A stretch of DNA of 64,000 nt from Pseudomonadota bacterium (GTDB lineage Bacteria; Myxococcota_A; Polyangia; Polyangiales; Polyangiaceae): the NCBI GenBank assembly GCA_023398955.1, contig JAEWRL010000242.1, positions 92,139 through 156,138 on the forward strand, read 5' to 3'. Below, one piece after another: positions 1 to 9,031 of the stretch (positions are counted from its first letter, which is position 1; the number at the start of each line of letters is the position of its first letter). Made by a program: the position numbers and the translations under genes. The notes below the pieces were generated by a model, which saw only the letters and a program-made list of their open reading frames with translations, did no database searches and had not been told where the DNA came from.

Positions 1-83
1 CGCGACAACCCAGCACCACCAGTGCATTGGTGTGGGGAGAGGGCGCCTTGCTCACGACAGAGATGGAGCCGCTCCCCTCCGCA

Positions 84-809
84 TTACTTCTCGTAGACCT
101 GTGCTGCTGCGATCCCCTGTCCGGCTGGCACTTCGAGCACCATGCGAACGGGCACAGCCATCGGCAGCGCGTTCTTGTAACAGTTGGGCTTCTCGCCCAG
201 AACGGCCTGAGCTCCAGCGTCGTTGTCCTGGGCCAGGATCATCGCAGATCCAGGAATCGGTGAAACGGCAACGAACTTCACGTCGACCTCGGTAACGGGA
301 GGCAGCGCGGCAGCAACGACCGTGTAGCATTTTCCGGGCTGAAGCTGCAGATCCGTGGTCAGCGACTGTCCCGCCGTGAAATTGCCCACCAAGGGCGAAC
401 CAAGCGGCTTTGCACCCTCGGGCGCCTGAGTGCTGGCGAGGCCGTTGAGAATCGGCTGAGCCGCCGCTCCCGCGCTCGGATCGAGAGCCTGTGCCGGAGT
501 CGACGCACCTTGAGCCGGAGGTGCACCTTGCTGGGGTTGACCCGGCGGGGGCTGCGCCGGCGGGGGCTGGCCCGGTTGCGCGTACCCGGGCTGACCGGGT
601 TGCGCGTACCCAGGCTGACCGGGCTGGGCATAGCCGGGCTGCCCGGGCTGGGCGTAGCCGGGCTGACCGGGCTGGGCGTAGCCGGGCTGACCATACTGTT
701 GGCCCTGCTGGAACCCTGACTGGGGCGGCTGTTCTTGGCCTCCGCCACAAGCGGACATCGCCAGGGCTAGAACGCCGGTGCTGAGCACGATTGAAGTCAA
801 AAAACGCAT
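84..809 (-). CDS. Lipoprotein with GYAQPGQP repeats
   Basis: A 241-residue putative lipoprotein of unknown function. The start is placed at the ATG that opens a classic lipoprotein signal (MRFLTSIVLSTGVLALAMSAC), giving Cys21 as the lipidated residue. A GAGGGAG ribosome binding site lies just upstream; the longer frame to 905 would bury the signal. After the lipobox come a Gln/Pro-rich stretch, five perfect GYAQPGQP octapeptides and a Pro/Gln/Ala linker. The C-terminal ~140 residues look folded, with LQPGKCYTVVAAALPPVTEVD and a final VPAGQGIAAAQVYEK strand. They resemble small periplasmic beta domains seen in myxobacterial lipoproteins, but I cannot name the family. The flexible repeat probably holds the domain away from the membrane. 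Confidence 0.8.
   Translation of the reverse strand: MRFLTSIVLSTGVLALAMSACGGGQEQPPQSGFQQGQQYGQPGYAQPGQPGYAQPGQPGYAQPGQPGYAQPGQPGYAQPGQPPPAQPPPGQPQQGAPPAQGASTPAQALDPSAGAAAQPILNGLASTQAPEGAKPLGSPLVGNFTAGQSLTTDLQLQPGKCYTVVAAALPPVTEVDVKFVAVSPIPGSAMILAQDNDAGAQAVLGEKPNCYKNALPMAVPVRMVLEVPAGQGIAAAQVYEK
564..683 (-). repeat. Five 24-bp tandem repeats encoding GYAQPGQP
   Basis: Five consecutive in-frame 24-bp units inside the lipoprotein gene, each encoding GYAQPGQP. Units differ only at synonymous positions (for example TAC versus TAT for Tyr), so the peptide is kept while the DNA drifts. Copy number could vary between strains. Confidence 0.85.
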
Positions 810-1002
810 GAGCGAAGCTCCCTCGCTGCCATTGGTGGTTGGGACCTCGAGCACTGGAGATCCAGAGCGCAAGGCTACACGGACATCGGATCGGGATCCA
901 GTCATAGCCTTTGGCCCTCGACGGCCCTGCCGGCGAGGCCGGGTGCGCGCTCCTTGTCCAGGGCGTCACCAAGGCAGCGTGACGCCACGACAAGCACCGA
1001 CG

Positions 1003-2298
1003 CTACTCCGGCCGACCGCTCGCTGTCTCCGTGCACAAGCTGCTTTGGCGTGGCTCACCGGGAGAAGACAGCGAGGGTGTCGCATCGCGCCGACCAGCGG
1101 CACATAGGCGGCGCCACGAAATCCCCGCCGCTGCAATCGTCAGCAGGGCTATCCACTGCGAGGAGGAGAGCGGGACCGACACAGCGCCCCCTGGCACGAC
1201 CCCTGCGAGGACTTGAGGTCCAACCAGCGCCGGCACGAGTGCGAGGCCCTGGGCCAACCGCCGCAAGCGCGCCCTCAAATGGCAGTGGAGCGGGCCTGCC
1301 GCCGCGCTCGCTCCAAGCACGAACAAGGCGATGCCCAGCGTGGTCGCGGGGCCCAGGGCAAGGCCGAACTGTCCCCGCTCCGGATCCCCCCGCCACAACT
1401 CGAGCGCGAAGCGACAAGCACCGTAGGCCATCGCGACGGTCAGCATGACCTGGCCCGCAAAGCGACGCTTGTGCCACACCCAGAGGGCAGCGGCGAAGAT
1501 CATTAGCCCCGCCAGCGACTCGTAGAGCTGGGTGGGGTGAACGGGCAGGGAAGTCGTTGCATCGAACTCGATCCACCCTCGCTCCACATGCAGTTGCCAA
1601 GCGGGTGCCCCCGTGCCCAGCGGCAAGGAGGGTTCGTCCCACCGGGGAAACGTCCCAACCTTCCGGAGCCAGAGCGGCGCTTGGCTGCCGAGAGGCTTTC
1701 CGAAATCGCAACCATGAAGGTAGCAACCGATCCTGGTGAGGCCCACTCCGAGAGCAGCGCTCGGCGCGGCGCAGTCAGCCCACAAACGCAGAGAGACGCC
1801 AGCGGACCTCGCGTAGAGCCAAGCACCAAGGAGTCCACCCACGAAGCCCCCGTAGGCCGCCAGCCCACCGCCCTGGAGATCCAGCGCCACGACGGCGTCG
1901 TCGAAGTCACTCAAGTTCGTGACGACGTAGAGCAGGCGAGCCCCAAGGAGGGCACCTATCAGCGTCGCGAAGTACGCTCCGGCAAAGCGGCGGCCTGGTA
2001 TCCCGCCGCGCTCCGCAAGGCGCGCGCTGAGAAACCAACCCGCAAGAAAGGACAGGGCGAGTGCGGAGCCGTACCCGTGCAGCGGAAGGCTCGAGACTGA
2101 GAACGGCTGGCCCCACATGTGCCCGGCCATCCCCACACAAGCGGCCGACGCAACGGTACCGACAAACACCAGCTCCCTTGCTCGTTGCCATAGCCCGACG
2201 GCAGCCACGGCCACACCCAGCACGGCGCATGTCAAGAGCACGCCGGTCAATGGGAAGCGCCACGCAGGCAGTGGAATTACCGCAAGAAGTGGGTGCAT
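1003..2298 (-). CDS. Prolipoprotein diacylglyceryl transferase family protein
   Basis: A multi-pass membrane protein of the Lgt family, whose members move diacylglycerol from phosphatidylglycerol to the lipobox cysteine of prolipoproteins. Family marks are ARLLYVV, AAYGGFVGG, the core TRIGCYLHGCDFGKP and HPTQLYES. The core is the Cys-containing GCxxxGC variant rather than the E. coli-type RxGNFxNxE. At 431 residues it is longer than usual (about 260-300), with an extra hydrophobic N-terminal segment and a C-terminal extension with another membrane region and a polar tail. The start is the ATG at 2298; the longer frame would run into the divergent lipoprotein gene. The many lipoproteins nearby would be its substrates if it is active, but a second, canonical lgt elsewhere is possible. 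Confidence 0.8.
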   Translation of the reverse strand: MHPLLAVIPLPAWRFPLTGVLLTCAVLGVAVAAVGLWQRARELVFVGTVASAACVGMAGHMWGQPFSVSSLPLHGYGSALALSFLAGWFLSARLAERGGIPGRRFAGAYFATLIGALLGARLLYVVTNLSDFDDAVVALDLQGGGLAAYGGFVGGLLGAWLYARSAGVSLRLWADCAAPSAALGVGLTRIGCYLHGCDFGKPLGSQAPLWLRKVGTFPRWDEPSLPLGTGAPAWQLHVERGWIEFDATTSLPVHPTQLYESLAGLMIFAAALWVWHKRRFAGQVMLTVAMAYGACRFALELWRGDPERGQFGLALGPATTLGIALFVLGASAAAGPLHCHLRARLRRLAQGLALVPALVGPQVLAGVVPGGAVSVPLSSSQWIALLTIAAAGISWRRLCAAGRRDATPSLSSPGEPRQSSLCTETASGRPE

Positions 2299-2358
2299 GA
2301 GTTTCGCATTGAGCTGCGCGTCGGTGGGCCCCTGACCGGGGTGGAGCCAAGTGCTAGC

Positions 2359-3156
2359 ATGCGTCGCGTGTTGGTACCCGCGTTTCACCTGGCAGCACTC
2401 CCCCTCGCGGTGGAGCTCGTGGGGTGCATCCCAAAGGAACGGGTGGAGCAGGAGCACAGGGATACTGGCGTCGAGCTCGCCGAGGTCGGGACGGCAGCAA
2501 GTGCTGTAGCAGCAGGGTCACCGAAGGCGGCAGCGCAGCGCTCATCGAGCGCTGCCTCGCGCGACGAACTGCTCTCCGAGCCCTACACCGACAGATTCGA
2601 ACGCAGTGAGCTGGGACCGGACTGGCGCGCCACTTCGAGTGCGTGGCACATCGAAGGAGGGCGGCTCTGCGCTGCCCGCGCGCACAACCACCCCGTATGG
2701 TTGGCTCGTCGGATCCCGACGAATGCTCGCATCGAGTTCGATGCACTCAGCCACTCAGCCGACGGCGATATCAAGGCGGAACTCTGGGGCGACGGCGTCA
2801 GTGCTGCTGTGCGCACGACATACGACGACGCCACTGGCTACCTCGTCATCTTTGGCGGGTGGCGTAACCAGTTCCATGTGCTGACGCGGCTGGATGAACA
2901 CGGAAAGGACCGGATCCAGCTGCCCATCGATCCGAACGCCACTGAGCTTCGGAGAGCCCCGGTCGTGACGAGCCGGTCGTACCACTTCACGGTGGAGCGG
3001 TTTGATGGCCACACGGTGCGCTGGCTTGTGAACGGGCAGGAGATGGCCGTATTGAAGGACGACGTGCCGCTCAGCGGCCCCGGCCATGACCATTTCGGCT
3101 TCAACGACTGGGAAGCCGCCGTCTGTTTCGATAATCTTACCCTCACCCCAATCTGA
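2359..3156 (+). CDS. Lipoprotein with LamG/DUF1080-like beta-sandwich
   Basis: A 265-residue putative lipoprotein. From the ATG at 2359 the product has a short signal ending in the lipobox LVGC (Cys23), then an Ala/Ser-rich spacer. From about residue 70 follows a domain typical of concanavalin/LamG-like sugar-binding folds: RFERSELGPDW, WHIEGGRLCAA, a YLVIFGGWRNQ strand, WLVNGQEM, and the closing FGFNDWEAAVCFDNL. This pattern resembles the 3-keto-disaccharide hydrolase (DUF1080-type) group, where it is often non-catalytic. The role is probably carbohydrate binding at the envelope, by inference only. It is divergent from the Lgt-family gene with a 60-base gap that must hold both promoters, and the next gene starts 4 bases after its stop. 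Confidence 0.75.
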   Translation: MRRVLVPAFHLAALPLAVELVGCIPKERVEQEHRDTGVELAEVGTAASAVAAGSPKAAAQRSSSAASRDELLSEPYTDRFERSELGPDWRATSSAWHIEGGRLCAARAHNHPVWLARRIPTNARIEFDALSHSADGDIKAELWGDGVSAAVRTTYDDATGYLVIFGGWRNQFHVLTRLDEHGKDRIQLPIDPNATELRRAPVVTSRSYHFTVERFDGHTVRWLVNGQEMAVLKDDVPLSGPGHDHFGFNDWEAAVCFDNLTLTPI

Positions 3157-3160
3157 ACGT

Positions 3161-4312
3161 GTGACCCCGGCTGAGCTGGACGAAGCCCTGAACGAGCTCG
3201 AAACGCGCCTGGAGCGACTGAGAGCATTGTACGAGCAGTACTTTCTTGGGATCGAGAAGGTGCCGCCCGCCGTGCTGCGCAAGGACGTGGACCGACGCTT
3301 CTACCAGATGCGGCGCGAGCAGATCCGCAATACAGCGAAGCGGTTCAAGCTTCAGACGCTCGTTCAGCGCTACAACACCTTCCAGCAGTATTGGATGAGG
3401 ATATGTCGGGAAATCGAGGAGGGCACCTACCGGCGCCACCTCCTGCGAGCGCGTCGACGGCAAGACGAGGAGCTCCTCACCATCGCCGCCCGCCGTCGCG
3501 CGGGAGCGTTCGGCCACCGCGCGTCGAGAGACGGTGAGGATGGTTCGTCGGACACGAATTCGGCGCCTCCCGAGGCGGCGGACGCGATGACCTTTGAGGC
3601 TAGCCTCAGTGAAGCCCTGGGGCTTTCACACGATGCCGCCGGGAACGAAGCGCTTCCGCGAGCAAGCAGCATGGTCGCACGCGAAGCCTCGGAGGGTACG
3701 GCCACTGGTGTCCAGGGAAGGTGCGAATCGGGTCGGGCGCAACCGCAAAGCGGCCCCCCCTCGCGGCGCGCTCCCTTCCACTCATTGAGCGTGCCCACAG
3801 GCACTCCGCCCCCACGTTCAGGAACGTCATCCACCGTGCGGTCTCATGCGGGAGGGCCTCCGACAACGCGCCCAGACGACCGAGCGCCCTCAACACTCGT
3901 GGCAGCTCCAAAGACACTTGCTCAGGCAGCGCTCGCGGGACCCAGGCCGAACACCCCGGAACCACGGACGAACCCCGATCTGCCAGGCAGGCGAACGCCA
4001 GGGGGCATTGGGGCAAGGGGTTCGGCCACTCCCCCGACAACGGCCGTAAGCCCGGTCACCACCACGGCTGCCCACACAGCCTCGCGGCCAATGAGCGGCC
4101 CCCAAGACTCAAGTGACCTCAGCGCGCTTCACCGCCGTCTTTTGGCGGCCAAGCGGGAGACGAATGACTCTACACCGATCAGCCTCGACAGCCTGGGGCG
4201 CAAGCTGGAAGCCACCCGAGCGAAGCTCCGGGCTCAGCATGGTGATCGAGAGATACATTTCGACGTTGTAATCCGCGAGGGTCGCGCACTCATCAAGCCA
4301 CGCGTCAGATAA
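3161..4312 (+). CDS. Conserved hypothetical protein, coiled-coil N-terminus
   Basis: A 383-residue protein without a known function. A GTG at 3161, right after the upstream TGA, is the likely start and makes this the second gene of an operon with the preceding lipoprotein; longer versions overlap that gene. Residues 1-110 form a charged, probably helical block (ELDEALNELETRLERLRAL, then EQYFLGIEKVPP and RRFYQMRREQIRNTAKRF). A long low-complexity Pro/Ser/Thr/Arg region follows (about 120-310), and a short conserved-looking end (LDSLGRKLEATRAKL, then VVIREGRALIKPRVR). The two ends with a disordered middle suggest a scaffold or adaptor. Base composition matches the neighbours, so transfer is not suggested. 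Confidence 0.75.
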   Translation: MTPAELDEALNELETRLERLRALYEQYFLGIEKVPPAVLRKDVDRRFYQMRREQIRNTAKRFKLQTLVQRYNTFQQYWMRICREIEEGTYRRHLLRARRRQDEELLTIAARRRAGAFGHRASRDGEDGSSDTNSAPPEAADAMTFEASLSEALGLSHDAAGNEALPRASSMVAREASEGTATGVQGRCESGRAQPQSGPPSRRAPFHSLSVPTGTPPPRSGTSSTVRSHAGGPPTTRPDDRAPSTLVAAPKTLAQAALAGPRPNTPEPRTNPDLPGRRTPGGIGARGSATPPTTAVSPVTTTAAHTASRPMSGPQDSSDLSALHRRLLAAKRETNDSTPISLDSLGRKLEATRAKLRAQHGDREIHFDVVIREGRALIKPRVR

Positions 4313-4342
4313 CCAGCCCAGTCCGTCCGGATAGCCGACGGC

Positions 4343-4621
4343 TCAGCGAGCGAGGCTCGGGCGCAGCGGTGGCGCCGAGGGTGGTTGAGAGCGTCGGGTC
4401 TCGATGGGCTGCTCAGGTTCGCAGAACAGGATGGCGCACGAAGAGTGTCCGGCCTCTCGCATGTGCTGGCAGAGTTCGGCCAAATCTTCGTGTGCCTCGA
4501 CGACGTCCCCTTCGATGGGCTGGTGTGTGACGGGATCGTAGCGGCAGTTGTCTAGAGCGACCCACTGCCTGGCGAAGCGCGCGGAGCGGCATAGCTCCGG
4601 CCAAGTCATTCTAACTTTCAT
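4343..4621 (-). CDS. Small DUF5678-like protein
   Basis: A 92-residue cytoplasmic protein. The core (ARQWVALDNCRYDP, then GDVVEAHEDLAELCQHMREAG and SCAILFCEPE) matches the layout of DUF5678-like proteins: a W-V-A-L-D strand, a helix, and a hydrophobic strand ending in a Pro. The function of that family is unknown. The start at the ATG of MKVRMTWPELC is preferred over the longer frame to 4675, although no strong ribosome binding site is visible for either. It is convergent with the preceding hypothetical gene (30-base gap) and lies downstream of the Ser/Thr kinase on the same strand. Confidence 0.6.
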   Translation of the reverse strand: MKVRMTWPELCRSARFARQWVALDNCRYDPVTHQPIEGDVVEAHEDLAELCQHMREAGHSSCAILFCEPEQPIETRRSQPPSAPPLRPSLAR

Positions 4622-4878
4622 CGCACTGAAACCTTGATTGCTCTTGATGCTCTTCTCGTGAGTGCCACTCACCAAGAAAGCTGGGCACGAGGTCTGCTCG
4701 CAGAAGCGATAAGGAGAGTTAGCACCGGCCCCCCCTGAAGCGTCAAGGTTCTGTTGCGGAATCGTCTCGCGGACCGACTATCGGCCCTTTGGCGAAGCCG
4801 CCCTTTCCGCCTTGGGTGCAACTCACGCCCGGATCGCGCAGTCGGGACCGCACCGTCCGAGGCGGACCTAAGGTGCTC

Positions 4879-6747
4879 TCAGTTGCAGGATGTCCCAGCG
4901 AGCGCAGAGTCAAGGCTGCTGGAAGCGGCCCCCATCGCCTTTGCGCCGTTGATGACGGCCTTGGCGCCCGCGCAGTTCCCATTGCGCGCCGCGGCCTGGG
5001 CGGCACTCGGCGCCCGCGCCCGCACCAGAGCCTGACAGGCGCGCTTCTTCCCTGCATCCGTGCACCGCTGATACGCCGAGACGGCCCCGGGCACATTGCG
5101 TGACCGCGCCGCAGCAATGCACTCGTCGCATGCCGCCGCGCTGCCACCGCTGGACGGAGTCGTTGCCTGGCCTGCGCCGGTGCTGCCGGGTGCTGAGTCG
5201 TTCGATGGCTGGGTGCTGGAACCAGAGGATTGGGTCGTGGTGGTCGCCGGATTGGAGCTACTGCCACTGGTCGTCCCGGAGCTGGTCGTCCCGGAGCTGG
5301 TACTCGTCCGCCTGGGGGACGCCCCTGTTTGGCTAGCGCCGGACGGCTCTTTGTCGCCGGTCGGAGCGAGCTGTGTCGTGTCCGTCGGCTCGGCGGTGGC
5401 TAGCGGCGCAATGGTTTCCACCTCGGCTCCCGCGGAGGACGAAACCTGCTGGATGTTACCCAAGGCGGTCTCCTCGGCATCAGTTGTGGGACGAAGGAGC
5501 ACGATGAGGAGAATCAGGCCAACCACCGCGCCAAGACCCGCAAGACCGATCAGCAGTCCTTTTCGAGAGCCCTTCTTGGGCAGCGACCCCGGCGCTGCCG
5601 CGACGGCAACATCAGGGGGAGGTCCGTGGACGGGCGCGCCTGTTCCCAGCATCTCCGGCGAGACGCCCGGCATCGCGGCCGTCCGGGCCACACCTGCCGA
5701 AAAATCGGGGACTGCTTCCATCGCTGCCGTTGCAGCGCTGCCAACGCCAGCGTCAGTCCCGCCTGCCTCCCGTTCCACCGTCATGCGAGCGCCCGCCGAG
5801 AGCTCTTGAAAGAACTCGCGTACGGAGTGCTGGCGCTCCTCACGATTCTTGGACAGCGCCTTCATGATGGCCACTCGCATGTGCTCGGGCAGACGGGCGT
5901 CCGCACCGACGACCTCCTCCAGCGGCTTTGGCTGCGCCGTCATGTGCTGCGTCGCCCATTCCCAGGGCGTCTCTGCGTCGAACGGCAGCCTCTTCGTCAG
6001 CATTTCATATGCGACCACTGCCAACGAGTAAACGTCACTGCGGCCATCGAGGGCCTTCCCAGTGAACTGCTCGGGGCTCATGTACGGCGGCGTACCGAGC
6101 ACCATTCCCTGTTGCGTGAGCTTCTGCTCCTTGTGAGCATCAGCGCTTTCAGTCCGCCCTGCGATCCCGAAGTCGAGCACCTTCGCGAAGTCGGTCTCGC
6201 CAGCTCGTTCAGTGAGGACAATGTTCTCGGGCTTGAGATCCCGATGCACCACGCCCTGCTGGTGGGCTTCCTCTAGGGCGCCGCAAACCTGGCGCATCAC
6301 CTTCACGACGCGTTCGGGTGAGAATGGGCCCTGCTTCTCGAGCGCTTCACTGAGCGGCGCGCCCGAGACGAACTCCATGGCGATGTACAGCGTGCCATCA
6401 TCCGTGGAGCCAAAGTCGTATACCTTGATGGTGTTCGGATGCTCCAGCTGAGCGACGGTTCCGCACTCGCGATGGAACCGCGCGAGCACCGACGGATCCT
6501 TCGACAAGTGGGGATGCAAAGTCTTGATGGCGACCTTGCGGACTGCAGAGCCCATGTGCTGTTCACCCTCGTAGACGACGCCCATGCCGCCCTCTCCCAG
6601 CACGCGGGTCACCCTGAAGCGCCCGCCAATGACCTGCCCAATGAGAGGATCGTGCTCCGACACCGTCCCCGACGGGAGCTGAACCCCACAAGCCGCGCAG
6701 AAGCGCGCGCCATCCATATTCTCGTGCCCGCAAGCCTCGCAGTTCAT
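4879..6747 (-). CDS. Membrane-anchored Ser/Thr protein kinase with N-terminal zinc ribbon
   Basis: A 622-residue Hanks-type kinase. The start at 6747 begins with a zinc ribbon (Cys3, Cys6, Cys17, Cys20). The kinase domain spans about 42-310: glycine loop GEGGMG (51-56), VAIK Lys75, HRDLKPEN with catalytic Asp170, DFG at 192-194 and the GTPPYMSPEQF activation segment. All catalytic residues are present, so it should be active. A Gly/Leu-rich membrane helix follows near residue 410. Then come an extracytoplasmic Ser/Thr/Gly-rich spacer and a small C-terminal Cys-containing domain (CDECIAAARSRNVPGAVSAY, and a final Cys-Asn). This is the usual layout of myxobacterial sensor kinases: the outer domain senses, the inner kinase phosphorylates unknown targets. 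It has no adjacent phosphatase or forkhead partner. Confidence 0.92.
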   Translation of the reverse strand: MNCEACGHENMDGARFCAACGVQLPSGTVSEHDPLIGQVIGGRFRVTRVLGEGGMGVVYEGEQHMGSAVRKVAIKTLHPHLSKDPSVLARFHRECGTVAQLEHPNTIKVYDFGSTDDGTLYIAMEFVSGAPLSEALEKQGPFSPERVVKVMRQVCGALEEAHQQGVVHRDLKPENIVLTERAGETDFAKVLDFGIAGRTESADAHKEQKLTQQGMVLGTPPYMSPEQFTGKALDGRSDVYSLAVVAYEMLTKRLPFDAETPWEWATQHMTAQPKPLEEVVGADARLPEHMRVAIMKALSKNREERQHSVREFFQELSAGARMTVEREAGGTDAGVGSAATAAMEAVPDFSAGVARTAAMPGVSPEMLGTGAPVHGPPPDVAVAAAPGSLPKKGSRKGLLIGLAGLGAVVGLILLIVLLRPTTDAEETALGNIQQVSSSAGAEVETIAPLATAEPTDTTQLAPTGDKEPSGASQTGASPRRTSTSSGTTSSGTTSGSSSNPATTTTQSSGSSTQPSNDSAPGSTGAGQATTPSSGGSAAACDECIAAARSRNVPGAVSAYQRCTDAGKKRACQALVRARAPSAAQAAARNGNCAGAKAVINGAKAMGAASSSLDSALAGTSCN

Positions 6748-6829
6748 CGCAGCGCCTAGACTTGCATGAACGCAACCCCGCACGCCAGAGCCTGGGTGAC
6801 AAAGCTGAGCCCGGATGCGGCAGGGGACA

Positions 6830-7588
6830 TCATCGTCCCTTGTCGTTCCCTGGGCGGCGCTCTGGGGGCGCATCCGACGGCTCTGGGTGCTCCTGCGGAC
6901 TCGGGCCAGCAGAGTGGCCAGCAGAGTGGCCAGCAGAGTGGCCGCCCGACTCCCCGCCCGCTTTGGGCGACGCGATGGCAGGCGGGGGCCAGGGTAAGAG
7001 GATCACCTCGCCCGTCTCCCGGTGGACGAGGCGGGCGTAAGTCGCGCGGTCACTCGTCGGGATCGACAGCGAGGTGCGAACGTACGCACCGGGAGCAAAG
7101 CTCGGCGTCTGTTGTAGCGCCTCACGCTGAGGCCGTGGCTTCGCGCCCGCAAGCAGCGGGAAATCGAACCGCACGCGCTCGATGAGTTCCCGCCCCACCC
7201 AGAGCTCGAGTGCCCAGCTGCCAAAACGGCGCGGCGTCACGCGCGGATGCGGATACTCCCTCAAGACGACTCGCTCCACCGTCACGGTACCGTGGTCATA
7301 GAGAAACGTGTACTCGTACTGGGTCCGAGATCGCAGTGGCTTCGGATCGGGCGCGCCCGTCGAGGCCGCGTCCTTGGTTTCCCGCAGCGGTGGGGTGCCG
7401 CCAGACTCCGCGGTTGATGGCTCCCCCACCGAGGCCTCCTCTCCTGCACCGCCAGCGGCCCCCTCTGCGATGCCTACGGGGAGCGTCACGGAAGGGTGTC
7501 GCGGAGGAGAGCCGCCCGGCGCGGCGCACCCCCCGGCGGCACCGATCAGGGAGGCGAAGTAGATTGCATGTCGTAGGAGTGAAGACAC
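6830..7588 (-). CDS. Lipoprotein with C-terminal GHSA repeats
   Basis: A 252-residue putative lipoprotein. The GTG at 7588 gives a tight lipoprotein signal (VSSLLRHAIYFASLIGAAGGC, Cys21). An upstream TTG at 7624 has a somewhat better ribosome binding site but adds an awkward N-terminus. A disordered Ala/Gly/Glu-rich region leads into a beta-rich domain (about 95-205) with YEYTFLYDHGTVTVERVVL and WALELWVGRELIERVRFDFP. The tail carries three GHSA units. Function unknown. It lies in tandem between the pseudouridine synthase and the kinase gene. Confidence 0.72.
   Translation of the reverse strand: MSSLLRHAIYFASLIGAAGGCAAPGGSPPRHPSVTLPVGIAEGAAGGAGEEASVGEPSTAESGGTPPLRETKDAASTGAPDPKPLRSRTQYEYTFLYDHGTVTVERVVLREYPHPRVTPRRFGSWALELWVGRELIERVRFDFPLLAGAKPRPQREALQQTPSFAPGAYVRTSLSIPTSDRATYARLVHRETGEVILLPWPPPAIASPKAGGESGGHSAGHSAGHSAGPSPQEHPEPSDAPPERRPGNDKGR
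6904..6939 (-). repeat. Three perfect 12-bp tandem repeats (GHSA codons)
   Basis: Three identical 12-bp units (GGCCAGCAGAGT on the plus strand) plus a partial fourth, in frame in the lipoprotein gene. Perfect identity implies recent slippage, and a change in copy number would not shift the frame. Confidence 0.85.
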
Positions 7589-7673
7589 GCGGCCAGCGTA
7601 GAGCGGCGAGCACCACTCGGCCAATGCTTCTCTTCGGCGTGCACCGAGACGCGCCGCGCGCGCTCCGGGAGAG

Positions 7674-8690
7674 CTAGGTAGGAGGGATGCGCGGGGCAGA
7701 CTCGAGCCACCGACGCACGGAGGGAATCATCTCCTGGAGCTGGCGCTCGCGGCCACCACAGTCCAGCCAAAGGTCGACGAGCTCGGCGGGCCAAGGGCAT
7801 TCCACGTTCCACTGCTCGCCCTGAATATCGGGGAGCTCCACCCGAGCGGCGTGCAGCGCGACCCGCGGCGCGGCAATGACTCGGCCCGCCCCGGTGCTCA
7901 CGCGGCGAGCACCTCCGTGTTTAGCGTCTCCCAGGAGCGGAACACCTGCCGCCGAACAGTGCTTCCTGAGCTGGTGAAAGCGACCCGTAACCGGCTGTAG
8001 CGCAAGGAGCGCGAGCCCCGAGATCGGCGCACTGGCGCCCCCCACCGAAATGGGAGCGTCACCTACTGCCGCTGTGCAGTAACGGGTGCGAGCCGCAACC
8101 CGCGCATTACCACGCCCCTGCCGGGAGAGCGGGAAGGTCCACTCTCCGTCGCGGGGTGAGGGAATCCCGCCCGCAATCCCGCCATACAGCTTGTTGAAAC
8201 TACCGGCGCGCCGGATCCTTTCGAGGTGTCGGCAGGCTTCCTTGCTAGTCGCAAGGACGACGACGCCGCTGACGTCACTATCCAAGCGCGTCGCGGCGTG
8301 TACGCGCTGACATCGGGGCTCCAGAAGCGATGGCACGCAAGAGACGACGCTGTCCAAGGCACCGCGGCGGTCAGCCTCGGTGGGCATGCCAGCAGGCTTG
8401 AAAACGGCGACCAACCCGCGGCGCACAGCTAGCACCTGACAAGCATTGCGCTCCTTACGCCCTCGACGAACGTCGATTCGGAAACCCGCTGTGACGGGGT
8501 GCCCCGCGTTCTGCACCCGCACCCCGTCGACGAAAACCCGGCCATCGCAGATTGCAGCCGCGAGCCACTCGCCGCAGCCTGGGAGCGCTTGCCCGAGAGG
8601 TCCAGCATACCCGGCCCCCACGAAGTACGTCCTGTCGAACCGACTCTCGTCGCTCGACAGCTTCGCTGAGAGCCCTCGCGCCGCGCTCAT
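7674..8690 (-). CDS. RluA-family RNA pseudouridine synthase
   Basis: A 338-residue RluA-type enzyme that isomerises uridines in rRNA or tRNA. An S4-like RNA-binding region (about 40-85, GRVFVDGVRVQNAGHPVTAG) precedes the catalytic domain, which has KPAGMPTE, the catalytic RLDSDVSGV loop (Asp137), FNKLYGG and a C-terminal TGRFHQLRKHCSAAGVPLLGD block with conserved Arg and His. Length and order fit RluC/RluD relatives. The exact target site cannot be read from the sequence. Its ATG overlaps the stop of the upstream small gene by 4 bases, so the two are translationally coupled. Confidence 0.92.
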   Translation of the reverse strand: MSAARGLSAKLSSDESRFDRTYFVGAGYAGPLGQALPGCGEWLAAAICDGRVFVDGVRVQNAGHPVTAGFRIDVRRGRKERNACQVLAVRRGLVAVFKPAGMPTEADRRGALDSVVSCVPSLLEPRCQRVHAATRLDSDVSGVVVLATSKEACRHLERIRRAGSFNKLYGGIAGGIPSPRDGEWTFPLSRQGRGNARVAARTRYCTAAVGDAPISVGGASAPISGLALLALQPVTGRFHQLRKHCSAAGVPLLGDAKHGGARRVSTGAGRVIAAPRVALHAARVELPDIQGEQWNVECPWPAELVDLWLDCGGRERQLQEMIPSVRRWLESAPRIPPT

Positions 8691-9031
8691 TCGGTTGGAC
8701 GTCGTCCGATGGTTTGGCGGAGGAGTTCGGTGAGAACGGGGTCGGACTCCAACTGCGCTCGCAACGTCTTGCGGACGAAATCGAGGTGATCCGCGGGGAG
8801 GGAGTCAACTATGTGTCGCGTGGCATCCTGCACTCGAGCATCCAGGTACTGCTCGACGGTGAGTTCTCCCCGCTGAAGCTGCGCAAGCTCATCGGGGCCC
8901 ACAGCTCCGCCGGCTTCCGCACCGGGCTCCACGGAGAATGAGTCGGCCGGGCTCGGTTCGGTGGACGGAGGCGCCTCGATGCCGCGGCTTGCGCCTATTC
9001 CACCTGACTTGCCGATTCCGTCGACGCCCAT
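8687..9031 (-). CDS. Small conserved hypothetical protein coupled to pseudouridine synthase
   Basis: A 114-residue cytoplasmic protein. The Gly-rich start (MGVDGIGKSGGIG) is followed by an acidic linker and a helical half: LAQLQRGELTVEQYLDARV, DSLPADHLDFVRKTLRAQL and DPVLTELLRQTIG. I do not recognise a named domain. Such an N-terminus plus a YLDARVxxAxxHxxxxL helix recurs in small myxobacterial proteins, by my memory of the group. It shares an ATGA overlap with the pseudouridine synthase gene. Confidence 0.7.
   Translation of the reverse strand: MGVDGIGKSGGIGASRGIEAPPSTEPSPADSFSVEPGAEAGGAVGPDELAQLQRGELTVEQYLDARVQDATRHIVDSLPADHLDFVRKTLRAQLESDPVLTELLRQTIGRRPTE

Noticed and set aside
1537..2100. 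A 187-codon frame antisense to the Lgt-family gene
   Set aside because: No start signals or domains; the membrane protein on the other strand explains the coding bias.
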